Shown here one piece after another: positions 44,684 through 52,671 of a stretch of 64,000 bases of DNA (positions within the stretch are counted from its first letter, which is position 1; each line of letters begins with the position of its first letter). The notes under the pieces are model-generated. The model saw only the letters and a program-made list of their open reading frames with translations, was not told the origin of the DNA and ran no database searches. Source of the DNA: Thermoflavifilum sp. (GTDB lineage Bacteria > Bacteroidota > Bacteroidia > Chitinophagales > Chitinophagaceae); NCBI GenBank assembly GCA_023511875.1, contig JAIMAQ010000010.1, forward strand, positions 32,758 to 96,757, read 5' to 3'. A program made the position numbers and the translations under genes.

Positions 44684-45049
44684 ATGCATATGCGAAAATA
44701 TCTGCTATGTGGATTTACGATGATCAGTTTTCTTCTGAGTGATTATTACGCTCATGCCCAGCGAGCCGTGGCTACTGTGCGCATTCAAACCAATATCCAA
44801 AAATGCGATTTGTGTAAACAGGTATTGTTGAACTACCTAAAAAGAGAGCCGGGCATCCTCTCGGCAAATGTGAATTTGTATAACAAAATCGTGACGGTTA
44901 GATATTATACCGAACGTACAAATCCATTGTATATTGAATATGCCATTGCCAATGCAGGCTTCGATGCCGATACCGTAAAGGCCATTCCCGACTCTTATCG
45001 GTTATTACCTGCATGTTGTAAAGACACTACTCAACAAACACAGAAATAA
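44684..45049 (+). CDS. Exported HMA-domain (heavy-metal-associated) protein
   Basis: A 121-aa protein with a signal peptide (YLLCGFTMISFLLSDYYAHAQ) then one ferredoxin-like HMA domain: Cys41 and Cys44 in QKCDLCKQVLLNYL, GILSANVNLYNKIVTVRYYT, and a final IEYAIANAGFDAD. The C-terminal tail has another Cys pair (LPACCKD). It probably binds Cu or Zn in the periplasm. It is transcribed away from PNP, and a terminator follows at 45103. Confidence 0.82.
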   Translation: MHMRKYLLCGFTMISFLLSDYYAHAQRAVATVRIQTNIQKCDLCKQVLLNYLKREPGILSANVNLYNKIVTVRYYTERTNPLYIEYAIANAGFDADTVKAIPDSYRLLPACCKDTTQQTQK

Positions 45050-45102
45050 TCTTCTCGTATATTTCATGATGTCAAAAAAATAAGTTTTAACATGTCAGAT
45101 AA

Positions 45103-45143
45103 AAGCAAGCTAAAACCGAAGCCTGCGAGGCTTGCTTATTTTA
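45103..45143 (+). terminator. Hairpin terminator after the HMA gene
   Basis: AAGCAAGC (45103-45110) pairs with GCTTGCTT (45130-45137), with an alternative inner AAGCC/GGCTT helix. ATTTTA follows. It lies about 55 nt past the HMA stop. No gene is seen in the rest of the 45050-45402 gap. Confidence 0.55.
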
Positions 45144-45230
45144 ATATATACCTGAAAATGATAAATACCAGAGAAAATGCTTCGATAAATAACACTGAAC
45201 TATACTCCATCTCTAAGCCAATAATATGTA

Positions 45231-45238
45231 TATCTTTG
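45231..45238 (+). promoter_or_regulatory. -7 box (TATCTTTG) upstream of the GH78 gene
   Basis: An exact TAnnTTTG match about 165 nt before the start at 45403. It implies a long untranslated leader if used; no -33 TTTG at the right distance. Confidence 0.3.
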
Positions 45239-45402
45239 ATTCACGGTAAAGAAAGGCTATATCGCCAGCACCATCAAATCGGGTAGTTCATCTAAAATTT
45301 CTGAATTCAGAGGGGAATTGTATAGCTCATTTTCATCACACAGGAATAAAAATTTAACCTGAGTAAATTTCATCTAGCTTTTAAAGGAATAAAATATTTC
45401 AG

Positions 45403-47802
45403 ATGAAAAAGATTTTTGCCTATTGTTTGTTTTCTATAGTAAGTATGGCATTCAGCAGGCCTATCTCCGCACAAACCAGCGTATTCGATACTCGTCTTTT
45501 ACACAACTATTGGCCTGCTCATTGGATCACATGTCCGGCAGTACCTGCCTCAGCTTATGGAGTATTTCACTTCAGAAAAAGTTTTACGCTCGATTCCGTT
45601 CCGGCGCATGTGTACATTCATGTTACGGCTGATAATCGCTATCACTTGTTTGTCAATGGGCAAGATATTGGACGTGGACCTGCACGGGGCGATACCTATA
45701 ATTGGAACGTAGAAACCTACGATATTGCTCCTTATTTGCATTTGGGTAAAAATGTCGTTGCCGCTCAGGTTTGGAACATGGGTGAATACGCGCCTATGGC
45801 ACAAATCTCGGCGCGAACAGGCTTTTTGCTTCAGGCCGATTTACCTCGTTGGGATATGTTAAATACCAATGAAAGCTGGAAAGTGCTGCACGATACAGCT
45901 TATGCCCCTTGCGCCCTGGAAACTGCAGCTCGCTTGCATACTTATTTTGTGACCGGCCCCGGCGATGCGGTGCATGCTGCAGCTTATCCGTGGGGATGGG
46001 AACAACTCGATTACGACGATCAAGGCTGGCAACAAGCAGTAAACATACCTGCTGCTGCGGTGCCTGCCGGTGTGGGCAGCGATAATGTGTGGACACTAGT
46101 GCCCTCGCCTATTCCGCAAATGGAATATCGATTGCAGCGCTTAAAAAGCATCCGTGAAGTCAGCGCTACAGATCCTCACTTTCGCTTGAGAGATACGTTT
46201 ATTGTAGAAAATCATCCCCTTGTGATCCCACCCCACCAGCATATCAAAATCGTGTTGGATCAAGGCGAAGAAACCGTAGCCTACCCCGTGCTCGTGGTGA
46301 GTGGGGGAAACGAGGCTCGCATAGCCATTACCTATGCAGAAGCAGCAGTGGATAGTAATGGGCAAAAAGGAAATCGAAATGTGATCCAAGGTAAATTGAT
46401 TCGCGGGCTCTATGACGAGTTTTATCCCGACGGAGGCATGAACCGACGGTTTAGTCCACTCTGGATTCGTGCCTATCGCTATGTGCAAATAGATGTAGAA
46501 ACAAGCAATCAACCATTGACCATTGAAGATTTTTATGGTATCTATACGGGCTATCCTTTTCATCGTATTGCTCGTTTTGCCAGCAACGATTCTACCTTAC
46601 AAACCATTTGGCATGTGGGCTGGCATACTGCTCGACTTTGTGCTGGCGAAACCTATTTCGATTGCCCGTATTATGAACAACTCCAATACGAGGGCGATAC
46701 TCGTATCCAAGCATTGATCTCATTGTATAACACGGGTGATGATCGACTGATGCGTAAAGCCATTCATGATTTTTACGATTCCCGCACACCCAATGGACTC
46801 ACTCAGGGACGCTTCCCCAGCCATCGCCTGCAGATCATACCACCTTATTCTTTGTTTTGGATCTCTATGTTACACGATTACTGGATGCTACGGCCCGATA
46901 CCGATTTTGTAAAATCTTATTTGATGGGTATTAAACCCATTCTGGACTGGTACGAAGTCCACGTAGATCCGGTCTATCAGATGTTAGGGCCTATGGATTG
47001 GTGGAGTTTTGTTGACTGGGCTAAGACCTTTCCAGGAGGTACCCCGGCTGGTGCTACAGATGGGCATTCAGCCATCCTCACCTGTCAGCTTATTTATACC
47101 CTGCACCAAGCAGCCGATCTCATGCAAGCCTTCGGCCATACCGAGCAAGCTGCGCACTATAGTCAGCTTGCCTTTCGACTTTCACAAGGCGTATTCACCC
47201 ATTGCTTCGATGTGCAACGCATGGAAATGGCCAATACACCTGAAAAAACACAATTTAGTCAACATGCTTCTATCTTAGCAGTTCTCGCCGATGTGATCCC
47301 AGCACAATGGCAGCAACGGGTAATGCAGCGCGTACTTCCCGATACCTCATTGGACCAGGTCACGTTTTATTTTCGATTTTACCTCACGCAGGCATTGGTA
47401 AAGGCTGGATTGGGCGATGTTTATGTGAGCCAGCTCACTCCCTGGTTGGATATGCTTAAAATGGGATTAACCACTTTTGCAGAAACGCCAGAACCTACTC
47501 GATCCGATTGTCATGCTTGGTCGGCCAGTCCCGTTTATGATTTCTTGGCCACAATTTGCGGCATTCGACCTGCGGCTCCAGGTTTTTCGCGCATTAAAAT
47601 AAGTCCACACTTGGGCTCACTCACACACGTGGTGGCTACTATGCCGCATCCACTTGGATTAATTCAGGTAGAATTTACTCAGGATAAACATCATGCACTT
47701 ACTGGACAAATTACGCTTCCGGAAGGCACTACAGGCGAGCTAGAATGGCATGGTGCCCAACTAGCCTTGCACAGTGGCATCCAAACCATTACGCTACCTT
47801 AA
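45403..47802 (+). CDS. Alpha-L-rhamnosidase-like protein (GH78), exported
   Basis: A 799-aa protein with a signal peptide ending RPISAQ. The N-terminal half has beta-sandwich modules (HVTADNRYHLFVNGQDIGRGPARGD is the classic carbohydrate-binding strand). The (alpha/alpha)6 barrel has ETYFDCPYYEQLQYEGDTR, matching the acid/base region of GH78, and MDWWSFVDWAKTFPGG. The C-terminus has SDCHAWSASPVYDFL and a final beta domain. No SusCD or rhamnose catabolic genes adjoin, so the substrate call is by family. Confidence 0.87.
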   Translation: MKKIFAYCLFSIVSMAFSRPISAQTSVFDTRLLHNYWPAHWITCPAVPASAYGVFHFRKSFTLDSVPAHVYIHVTADNRYHLFVNGQDIGRGPARGDTYNWNVETYDIAPYLHLGKNVVAAQVWNMGEYAPMAQISARTGFLLQADLPRWDMLNTNESWKVLHDTAYAPCALETAARLHTYFVTGPGDAVHAAAYPWGWEQLDYDDQGWQQAVNIPAAAVPAGVGSDNVWTLVPSPIPQMEYRLQRLKSIREVSATDPHFRLRDTFIVENHPLVIPPHQHIKIVLDQGEETVAYPVLVVSGGNEARIAITYAEAAVDSNGQKGNRNVIQGKLIRGLYDEFYPDGGMNRRFSPLWIRAYRYVQIDVETSNQPLTIEDFYGIYTGYPFHRIARFASNDSTLQTIWHVGWHTARLCAGETYFDCPYYEQLQYEGDTRIQALISLYNTGDDRLMRKAIHDFYDSRTPNGLTQGRFPSHRLQIIPPYSLFWISMLHDYWMLRPDTDFVKSYLMGIKPILDWYEVHVDPVYQMLGPMDWWSFVDWAKTFPGGTPAGATDGHSAILTCQLIYTLHQAADLMQAFGHTEQAAHYSQLAFRLSQGVFTHCFDVQRMEMANTPEKTQFSQHASILAVLADVIPAQWQQRVMQRVLPDTSLDQVTFYFRFYLTQALVKAGLGDVYVSQLTPWLDMLKMGLTTFAETPEPTRSDCHAWSASPVYDFLATICGIRPAAPGFSRIKISPHLGSLTHVVATMPHPLGLIQVEFTQDKHHALTGQITLPEGTTGELEWHGAQLALHSGIQTITLP

Positions 47803-47811
47803 ACCTCGCTA

Positions 47812-48048
47812 TCAACATTGCGCATAACTATCGATGAACACCCCATTCACGGCTACCAGTTGCTCCAGCGCAATGGATTGTCCATCTTCTAACCATACTC
47901 GCCCCTGATCAATCGATTGGATGCACCCTTCGGCACGTTGTAATCCTTGTTGTTCATAAATGATAGATGCAGGCTGTCGATTGGCTAAACATTCTTGAAG
48001 TATGGGCAAAAAAGCCTCGGGATGAGATACCGTCACTCGAATGTCCAT
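47812..48048 (-). CDS. Small hypothetical protein (78 aa)
   Basis: No signal peptide and no known motif. An alpha-helical start (HPEAFLPILQECLANRQ) is followed by short beta strands (ASIIYEQQGLQRAEGCI, GRVWLEDGQSIALEQLVAV) and a Cys-ending tail. The strand pattern recalls small Sm-like/SH3-like folds such as Rof, but this is weak. It has a possible own promoter at 48065 and is convergent with GH78. The codon use looks native. Confidence 0.65.
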   Translation of the reverse strand: MDIRVTVSHPEAFLPILQECLANRQPASIIYEQQGLQRAEGCIQSIDQGRVWLEDGQSIALEQLVAVNGVFIDSYAQC

Positions 48049-48064
48049 TGTAAAAATGTTTTTT

Positions 48065-48072
48065 CAAATCTA
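48065..48072 (-). promoter_or_regulatory. -7 box (TAGATTTG) for the 78-aa gene
   Basis: An exact minus-strand TAnnTTTG match, 17 nt before the ATG at 48048. No TTTG at 19-21 nt. Confidence 0.35.
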
Positions 48073-48199
48073 CAATAAATCGCATCGTCATGGATTCTCG
48101 CCAAAATTTTTGACAGAAAACAATCAATCGATCATCCTGTTCAAATAGTTTCTATACGCAAACGTTTGATCATATAGGAAGAGTAATCCATTATCCCGT

Positions 48200-48207
48200 T
48201 ATTTTTG
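48200..48207 (+). promoter_or_regulatory. -7 box (TATTTTTG) of a candidate small RNA
   Basis: An exact TAnnTTTG match with no ORF downstream, followed about 100 nt later by a terminator. A TTTG at 48165 is too far away (31 nt) to be a standard -33. Confidence 0.4.
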
Positions 48208-48212
48208 TTTTA

Positions 48213-48334
48213 GCGTCTGTAACAGGCCAGGCGCACCTAACAACTACATGTTGGTGATGGAACCATTCATCTGGTGAGTACACATTTGTGATTGGTTATG
48301 GGAGAAGGAACCCCTCGTGGGTTCTTTCTTTTTT
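48213..48334 (+). ncRNA. Candidate small RNA, about 120 nt
   Basis: It is bracketed by the TATTTTTG box at 48200 and an intrinsic terminator at 48305-48334. The internal sequence folds: CACC-t-AACA with TGTTGGTG (about 48234-48256), AACCA with TGGTT across a long loop, and CACA-tt-TGTG inside that loop. It contains no convincing ORF. It lacks the SRP-RNA GGAA-tetraloop context and is too short for 6S or tmRNA, so I cannot assign a family. Confidence 0.4.
48305..48334 (+). terminator. Intrinsic terminator
   Basis: The stem AGGAACCC/GGGTTCTT with a 5-nt loop is followed by TTCTTTTTT. No protein-coding gene on the plus strand ends near it; the last plus-strand stop is 500 nt upstream, past a minus-strand gene. 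Confidence 0.65.
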
Positions 48335-48402
48335 ATAACGTATTCCACGAGCAACTGCAATGTGGAAGAATCATCTAAAAAAATGAGGACTTACACAGAT
48401 CG

Positions 48403-48478
48403 ACCTTCAGAAAAATGGCGTTGATTTTAGCCATTTTTCTGGGAGTCTTGAACCTTCTTTGTATCATGACAAAGAAAG
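48403..48478 (-). repeat. Dispersed palindromic element, copy 3 (inverted)
   Basis: In reverse orientation it shows the same modules as copies 1 and 2: ACCTTCAGAAAAATGGCG, a short loop, GCCATTTTTCTG, then GTCTTGAA and CTTCTTTGTATCATGACAAA. The hairpin is compact, as in copy 2. Confidence 0.7.
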
Positions 48479-48553
48479 CCTCAGCTCCGCGAAATAAGCA
48501 GATGAGAAAAAGATGTATGTGCTTGAAGGAATACGATGAGTGAGATTTTCTGT

Positions 48554-48561
48554 TATTTTTG
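48554..48561 (+). promoter_or_regulatory. -7 box (TATTTTTG) for tRNA-Ser
   Basis: An exact TAnnTTTG match ending 19 nt before the tRNA; transcription would start about 12 nt before the tRNA 5' end. Confidence 0.45.
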
Positions 48562-48580
48562 CGAGCAATCTATCTCGTAG

Positions 48581-48669
48581 GGAGGGATGGCAGAGCGGTC
48601 GAATGCGGCGGTCTTGAAAACCGTTGTCTCGGGCAACCGGGACCGGGGGTTCGAATCCCTCTCCCTCCG
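48581..48669 (+). tRNA. tRNA-Ser (anticodon TGA)
   Basis: The acceptor stem GGAGGGA pairs with TCCCTCC, discriminator G. The anticodon stem GCGGT/ACCGT encloses the loop CTTGAAA, anticodon TGA. The long variable arm (CTCGGGCAACCGGGAC region) marks a class II tRNA, and the T-loop is TTCGAAT. No CCA encoded. Confidence 0.93.
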
Positions 48670-49055
48670 CTGCTTCTACTAGAAGATATTGGATTTTTGA
48701 AAAATTCACTATATCTTACCGGCGTAAATCTCATACGCCCTGTTATGTGAGGTGGTTTCAGGTGTTATACTCTCCACATTCCATATTCAGTGCAGTTAAC
48801 TACATTCGCCTTTTAGCCATTCTTTATGGCTTGCTCTTTCTCATTTGAAACTACTCCCTCACACGGTTTTTTAGGTGCCTAAGTAGCGAAGTTATTTCGA
48901 GTAAAAAAGCATTTTTTCGGATATTATCCGAGTTCATTTTGGGGATTAAAGCGCGTCTGAGCGAATACCTAAAGTGTGTTTATACCCAGAAAGTCTGGTT
49001 TAAGAACCTAACAAATAAATATTGATTTTATTGTTTCACCCCAAAAACATCTATC
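48670..49055 (+). other. Non-coding gap, no gene seen
   Basis: AT-rich sequence with small inverted repeats (GGCGTA/TACGCC near 48720; CGGATA/TATCCG near 48920). Neither is followed by a T-run. No ORF of useful length and no clear promoter box for the cytochrome gene. Confidence 0.5.
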
Positions 49056-49673
49056 ATGAAGCAGTCCTTAGTGATGCTCACTACGAGCATCGTAGTCATT
49101 TTTCTAGAAATAGCGGCTTGCCATTCTCCACAAACGCAACAGCCTATTTCATCTTCGCCACCTGCCTACGGTGGTTATCCTAATCAGGTAGCCTGGGGAA
49201 AGCATCTGGTGGCAATTGGTGGCTGCGCCGACTGTCACACCCCCAAGGTGATGACGGCCATGGGGCCTATACCCGACTCAACGATGTATTTAGCCGGTCA
49301 TCCGGCTCAGGTGCCCCCACCAAAGATAACCCGATCAGAAATTGAAAAGAATGGATTGATGGTGACCAATGACTTAAGTGTATGGATTGGCCCTTGGGGG
49401 ATCTCGTATGCCGCCAATCTCACACCCGATGAAACGGGGTTAAAAGGATGGTCGGAAGCACAGTTTATCACGGCCATTCGGAAGGGAAAATGGAAAGGAT
49501 TGGAAAACAGTCGCCCCCTACTCCCACCCATGAGCTTTGTGGCTGCGGGCATGAATGAGAATTTCAACGATGATGAGCTAAAAGCGATATTTGCTTATTT
49601 GCAGACCATCAAACCCATACACAACTTGGTGCCCGCTTCATTTCCGCCCGTTTCACCAGCTCCACCGCATTGA
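49056..49673 (+). CDS. Monoheme cytochrome c lipoprotein
   Basis: A 205-aa protein with a lipobox (EIAAC, Cys22) placing it as a membrane-anchored lipoprotein. The heme motif is Cys57-Ala-Asp-Cys60-His61 in IGGCADCHTPK. A second conserved block (ANLTPDETGLKGWSEAQFITAIRKGKW) and PPMSF, with a likely axial Met, match the diheme-family cytochromes found with dehydrogenases, although only one CxxCH is present. A Pro-rich tail ends the protein. No redox partner is adjacent. Confidence 0.85.
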   Translation: MKQSLVMLTTSIVVIFLEIAACHSPQTQQPISSSPPAYGGYPNQVAWGKHLVAIGGCADCHTPKVMTAMGPIPDSTMYLAGHPAQVPPPKITRSEIEKNGLMVTNDLSVWIGPWGISYAANLTPDETGLKGWSEAQFITAIRKGKWKGLENSRPLLPPMSFVAAGMNENFNDDELKAIFAYLQTIKPIHNLVPASFPPVSPAPPH

Positions 49674-49704
49674 GGCACAATCATAATGCAAGAAAGAAAA
49701 AACT

Positions 49705-49738
49705 AAAAAATCCGGCCAAGCTATTGACCGGATTTTTT
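49705..49738. terminator. Bidirectional intrinsic terminator between cytochrome gene and tRNA-fMet
   Basis: AAAAAATCCGG and CCGGATTTTTT form an 11-bp stem with a 12-nt loop. Read forward it ends the cytochrome gene; read backward it begins just after the tRNA and ends that transcript. Confidence 0.8.
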
Positions 49739-49739
49739 G

Positions 49740-49811
<72 letters not shown>

Positions 49812-49823
49812 ATCTTGTACATG

Positions 49824-49854
49824 CAAAGTTATGACTTATGCGGATAAATTCAAA
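49824..49854 (-). promoter_or_regulatory. Bacteroidota promoter TTTG-N19-TAACTTTG for tRNA-fMet
   Basis: On the minus strand, TTTG (49854-49851), 19 nt, then TAACTTTG (49831-49824), an exact consensus promoter. Its -7 box ends 12 nt before the tRNA. Confidence 0.75.
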
Positions 49855-50107
49855 CATCCCATTCCTATTCTTTCATTCGTCTAAGTGCTAGGGTACTATT
49901 TTTCGCCAAGAGATTTCACCAGAAACTACCAGCAATGAAACGCCTCAAATCGAGCGTGCAAGGGCACTAGAGCAACTCATATTTTGTAGAGAATGATTAC
50001 AACCAAACCTAAACTTATGTTGCGTTGTGGGTGGCAGCCAAAACAAATTTATCTCATAGATGATCTTATCAAATTCATCTTTATCGGGCTTCAAGTGCTT
50101 TTTCGTT

Positions 50108-50115
50108 TATCTTTG
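50108..50115 (+). promoter_or_regulatory. -7 box (TATCTTTG) for era
   Basis: An exact TAnnTTTG match 23 nt before the era start. The remaining 49855-50107 sequence shows no gene. Confidence 0.45.
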
Positions 50116-50138
50116 CTTCTTTTCAACCAGCTCAGTGA

Positions 50139-51020
50139 ATGCTCATGTATCGATCGGGCTTTGTGAGCATCATAGGCCGACCCAACGTAGGAAAAAGCAC
50201 CCTCATGAATCGTTTTCTGGGTGAAAAAATATCTATTGTTAGTCCGAAAGCGCAAACCACACGCCATCGAATTGCCGGTATATTGAGTGGAGATGATTAC
50301 CAGATTGTTTTTTTAGACACCCCGGGCATATTGGATCCAGCTTATAAACTGCAAGAAAAGATGATGGAGGCCATGCAGGCTGCTGTGCGTGATGCAGATG
50401 TGGTGCTCTATCTCACCGATATCACGGAGGCGGCCGAAGAAGTAAAAGCCCGCATGCAAGCATTGTCGCTCAAGCATCCTTGCATCCTGGCTATCAATAA
50501 AATCGATTTATTAAAAGGAAAATCAATAGATTCCCTTATCGAAAATTATACAAACTTTTCTGCTGTACGTCAGGTGATTCCTATTTCGGCTACTCAGGGT
50601 TTAGGTATCGATGAGCTTTTACAAGCTATTTTGACACATTTGCCCGAAGGGCAACCGTATTACCCTACTGATGAACTCACCGATCGCCCGATGCGATTTA
50701 TCGTAAGCGAGATCATTCGGGAAAAGATATTTTTGCTTACCCGCGATGAGGTGCCCTATCATACGGCTGTAGTGATTCAATCTTATGAAGATAAAGAAAC
50801 ACTCACGCGTATCCGTGCAGAAATTATCGTCAGTCGGGAATCGCAAAAAGGGATTATTTTGGGAGAAGGGGGCCGCATGATCAAAGAGATTGGTCGTCTT
50901 GCTCGTGAAGAAATTGAACAGTTGATTGGCCGAAAAGTATTCCTCGAACTTTATGTGAAAGTGCGCCCTGGTTGGCGAGAAAATGATCGTTATCTATCGG
51001 CATTTGGATATACTTCTTAA
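50139..51020 (+). CDS. era: GTPase Era
   Basis: Ribosome-assembly GTPase binding 16S rRNA near its 3' end. G1 is GRPNVGKSTL, G2 QTTRH, G3 DTPG, G4 NKID and G5 ISA. The C-terminal KH domain has GRMIKEIGRLAREEIEQLIG and ends in a KVRPGWREN strand. At 293 aa it is normal. It is followed after 22 nt by der, the two essential GTPases forming one unit. Confidence 0.97.
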   Translation: MLMYRSGFVSIIGRPNVGKSTLMNRFLGEKISIVSPKAQTTRHRIAGILSGDDYQIVFLDTPGILDPAYKLQEKMMEAMQAAVRDADVVLYLTDITEAAEEVKARMQALSLKHPCILAINKIDLLKGKSIDSLIENYTNFSAVRQVIPISATQGLGIDELLQAILTHLPEGQPYYPTDELTDRPMRFIVSEIIREKIFLLTRDEVPYHTAVVIQSYEDKETLTRIRAEIIVSRESQKGIILGEGGRMIKEIGRLAREEIEQLIGRKVFLELYVKVRPGWRENDRYLSAFGYTS

Positions 51021-51042
51021 GACTCAAAATCGTGTGGGATAT

Positions 51043-52359
51043 ATGGGTGGATTTACCATAGCCATTGTTGGCCGACCTAATGTGGGCAAGTCTACATTGT
51101 TTAATCGGCTCATTGCCGAACGTCAAGCCATAGTTGCCGATGTGAGTGGCGTAACGCGCGATCGTATTTATGGAAGCTCTGATTGGAATGGGAAAACATT
51201 TAATGTGATCGATACGGGTGGTTTTGTACCTCATGCTCACGATGAAATTACTCAAGCCATTGCTCGACAAGTGGAAATAGCCATGCAAGAAGCCGATGGA
51301 ATCATTTTCGTATGCGATGTGACGACTGGGATTACCGACTTAGACGATAAGATCGCTGAAATTCTCCGTAAAAGTGCTACTCCCGTGTGGTTGGTGGTGA
51401 ATAAAGTAGATAATTATGAACGTCAATTAGAAGCGCAAGAATTTTATCGGTTGGGTATTGAGCCTGTGTTTACGATTTCCGCAATCAGTGGCAGTGGAAC
51501 AGGCGAATTGCTGGATGCTATTGTACAGCATATTCCTCATGAAGCTGCCAATCTAGAAAACAACTATCAGGCATTACCTAAAATTGCTATTGTGGGCCAG
51601 CCCAATGTGGGTAAATCATCTTTGCTCAACGCATTGATAGGTGAAGAACGCAATGTGGTATCGCATCATCCAGGTACCACGCGCGATGCCATTCATACCC
51701 ATTACAACCTGTTTCAAAAATCGTGTATCCTCATTGATACTGCTGGTTTGAGAAGAAAAGATGCCAATAAAGATCAATTAGAATTTTACTCCACAATTCG
51801 CGCTATCAAGGCTATTGATGAAGCCGATGTATGCATGCTGCTCATTGATGCTACTCGCCCCATGACTGCACAAGATGTGAATATCTTTAGCCTCATCATT
51901 CGTAAAGGGAAAGGGGTGGTGTTGTTGGTCAACAAATGGGATGCTATCGAAAAAAATACCCATACGGCAAAAGAATATGAAACCCATATTCGTGAAAAGA
52001 TATCTCCTTTCACCGATATACCCATTATTTTTATTTCTGCACTCGAAAAAACACGTATCTATAAAGCCATGGAAACAGCGCTAGAAGTGTATGAGCGGCG
52101 CATACAAAAAATTCCTACTTCTCAACTCAATCAAGTTTTGTTGCCTATCATTGAACAAACCCCTCCTCCTGCTGTACGCGGTCATCTCATTCATATCAAG
52201 TACATCACGCAATTACCAGCAGCTTATCCTACATTTTTGTTTTTTACTAATCATCCAGATGATATTCGTCAACCCTATAAGCAATTTTTAGAAAATCAGC
52301 TCAGAAAACATTTTTCCTTGAGTGGTGTGCCCATACGGCTGTATTTCAGAAAGAAATAA
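51043..52359 (+). CDS. der: GTPase Der (EngA)
   Basis: 50S-assembly GTPase with two tandem G domains and a C-terminal KH-like domain. First G domain: GRPNVGKSTLFNRL, DTGG, NKVD. Second: GQPNVGKSSLLNAL, DTAGLRRK, NKWD. The KH part includes RGHLIHIKYITQLPAAYPTFLFF and ends SGVPIRLYFRKK. I start at MGGFTIAIVGRPNVG (51043), since the extended frame overlaps era. Confidence 0.97.
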   Translation: MGGFTIAIVGRPNVGKSTLFNRLIAERQAIVADVSGVTRDRIYGSSDWNGKTFNVIDTGGFVPHAHDEITQAIARQVEIAMQEADGIIFVCDVTTGITDLDDKIAEILRKSATPVWLVVNKVDNYERQLEAQEFYRLGIEPVFTISAISGSGTGELLDAIVQHIPHEAANLENNYQALPKIAIVGQPNVGKSSLLNALIGEERNVVSHHPGTTRDAIHTHYNLFQKSCILIDTAGLRRKDANKDQLEFYSTIRAIKAIDEADVCMLLIDATRPMTAQDVNIFSLIIRKGKGVVLLVNKWDAIEKNTHTAKEYETHIREKISPFTDIPIIFISALEKTRIYKAMETALEVYERRIQKIPTSQLNQVLLPIIEQTPPPAVRGHLIHIKYITQLPAAYPTFLFFTNHPDDIRQPYKQFLENQLRKHFSLSGVPIRLYFRKK

Positions 52360-52424
52360 CTGTAGTTTTGCCAGGCAACTTAAAAACTGTTTTGTTTCGA
52401 TGTATATAATTAAAATTTTGGCTT

Positions 52425-52640
52425 ATGAAATATCTCTTGCTTTTAGGTTGCATAGCGATGGGCTTATTTCTGGCTGCATGTGGCCATGGTAGTTCTTCTT
52501 CTGCTGCGGATAGTACACAAGTAAACATCGATTCACTACTCAACGAAGCAAAAGCGAGTGTCGATAGCCTACAAATGGTAGATAGCCTGAGATCTACAGC
52601 CGATAGTGCTCAGTTGCCTACATCGGGCTCGCATGAATAA
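52425..52640 (+). CDS. Small lipoprotein (71 aa)
   Basis: A short protein with a lipoprotein signal (lipobox LFLAAC, Cys19), then a Ser/Asp-rich tail of imperfect repeats (VNIDSLL, SVDSLQ, MVDSLR, TADSAQ). A TAGTTTTG box at 52364 fits the -7 consensus about 54 nt upstream. No function can be given. Confidence 0.6.
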   Translation: MKYLLLLGCIAMGLFLAACGHGSSSSAADSTQVNIDSLLNEAKASVDSLQMVDSLRSTADSAQLPTSGSHE

Positions 52641-52644
52641 ATGT

Positions 52645-52671
52645 TTCTTGCGTATGTAACAAGAATGTTTT
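52645..52671 (+). terminator. Weak hairpin after the small lipoprotein gene
   Basis: TTCTTG (52645-52650) and CAAGAA (52660-52665) with a 9-nt loop, followed by TGTTTT. The stem is short, and it touches the 3' end of the convergent E2 gene. Confidence 0.35.

Noticed and set aside
48213..48334. SRP RNA (ffs) as identity of the candidate small RNA
   Set aside because: The conserved SRP apical loop context is absent; only an isolated GGAA is present.
48464..48750. ORFs on both strands around tRNA-Ser
   Set aside because: They are generated by the tRNA and the repeat; no start context or protein features.
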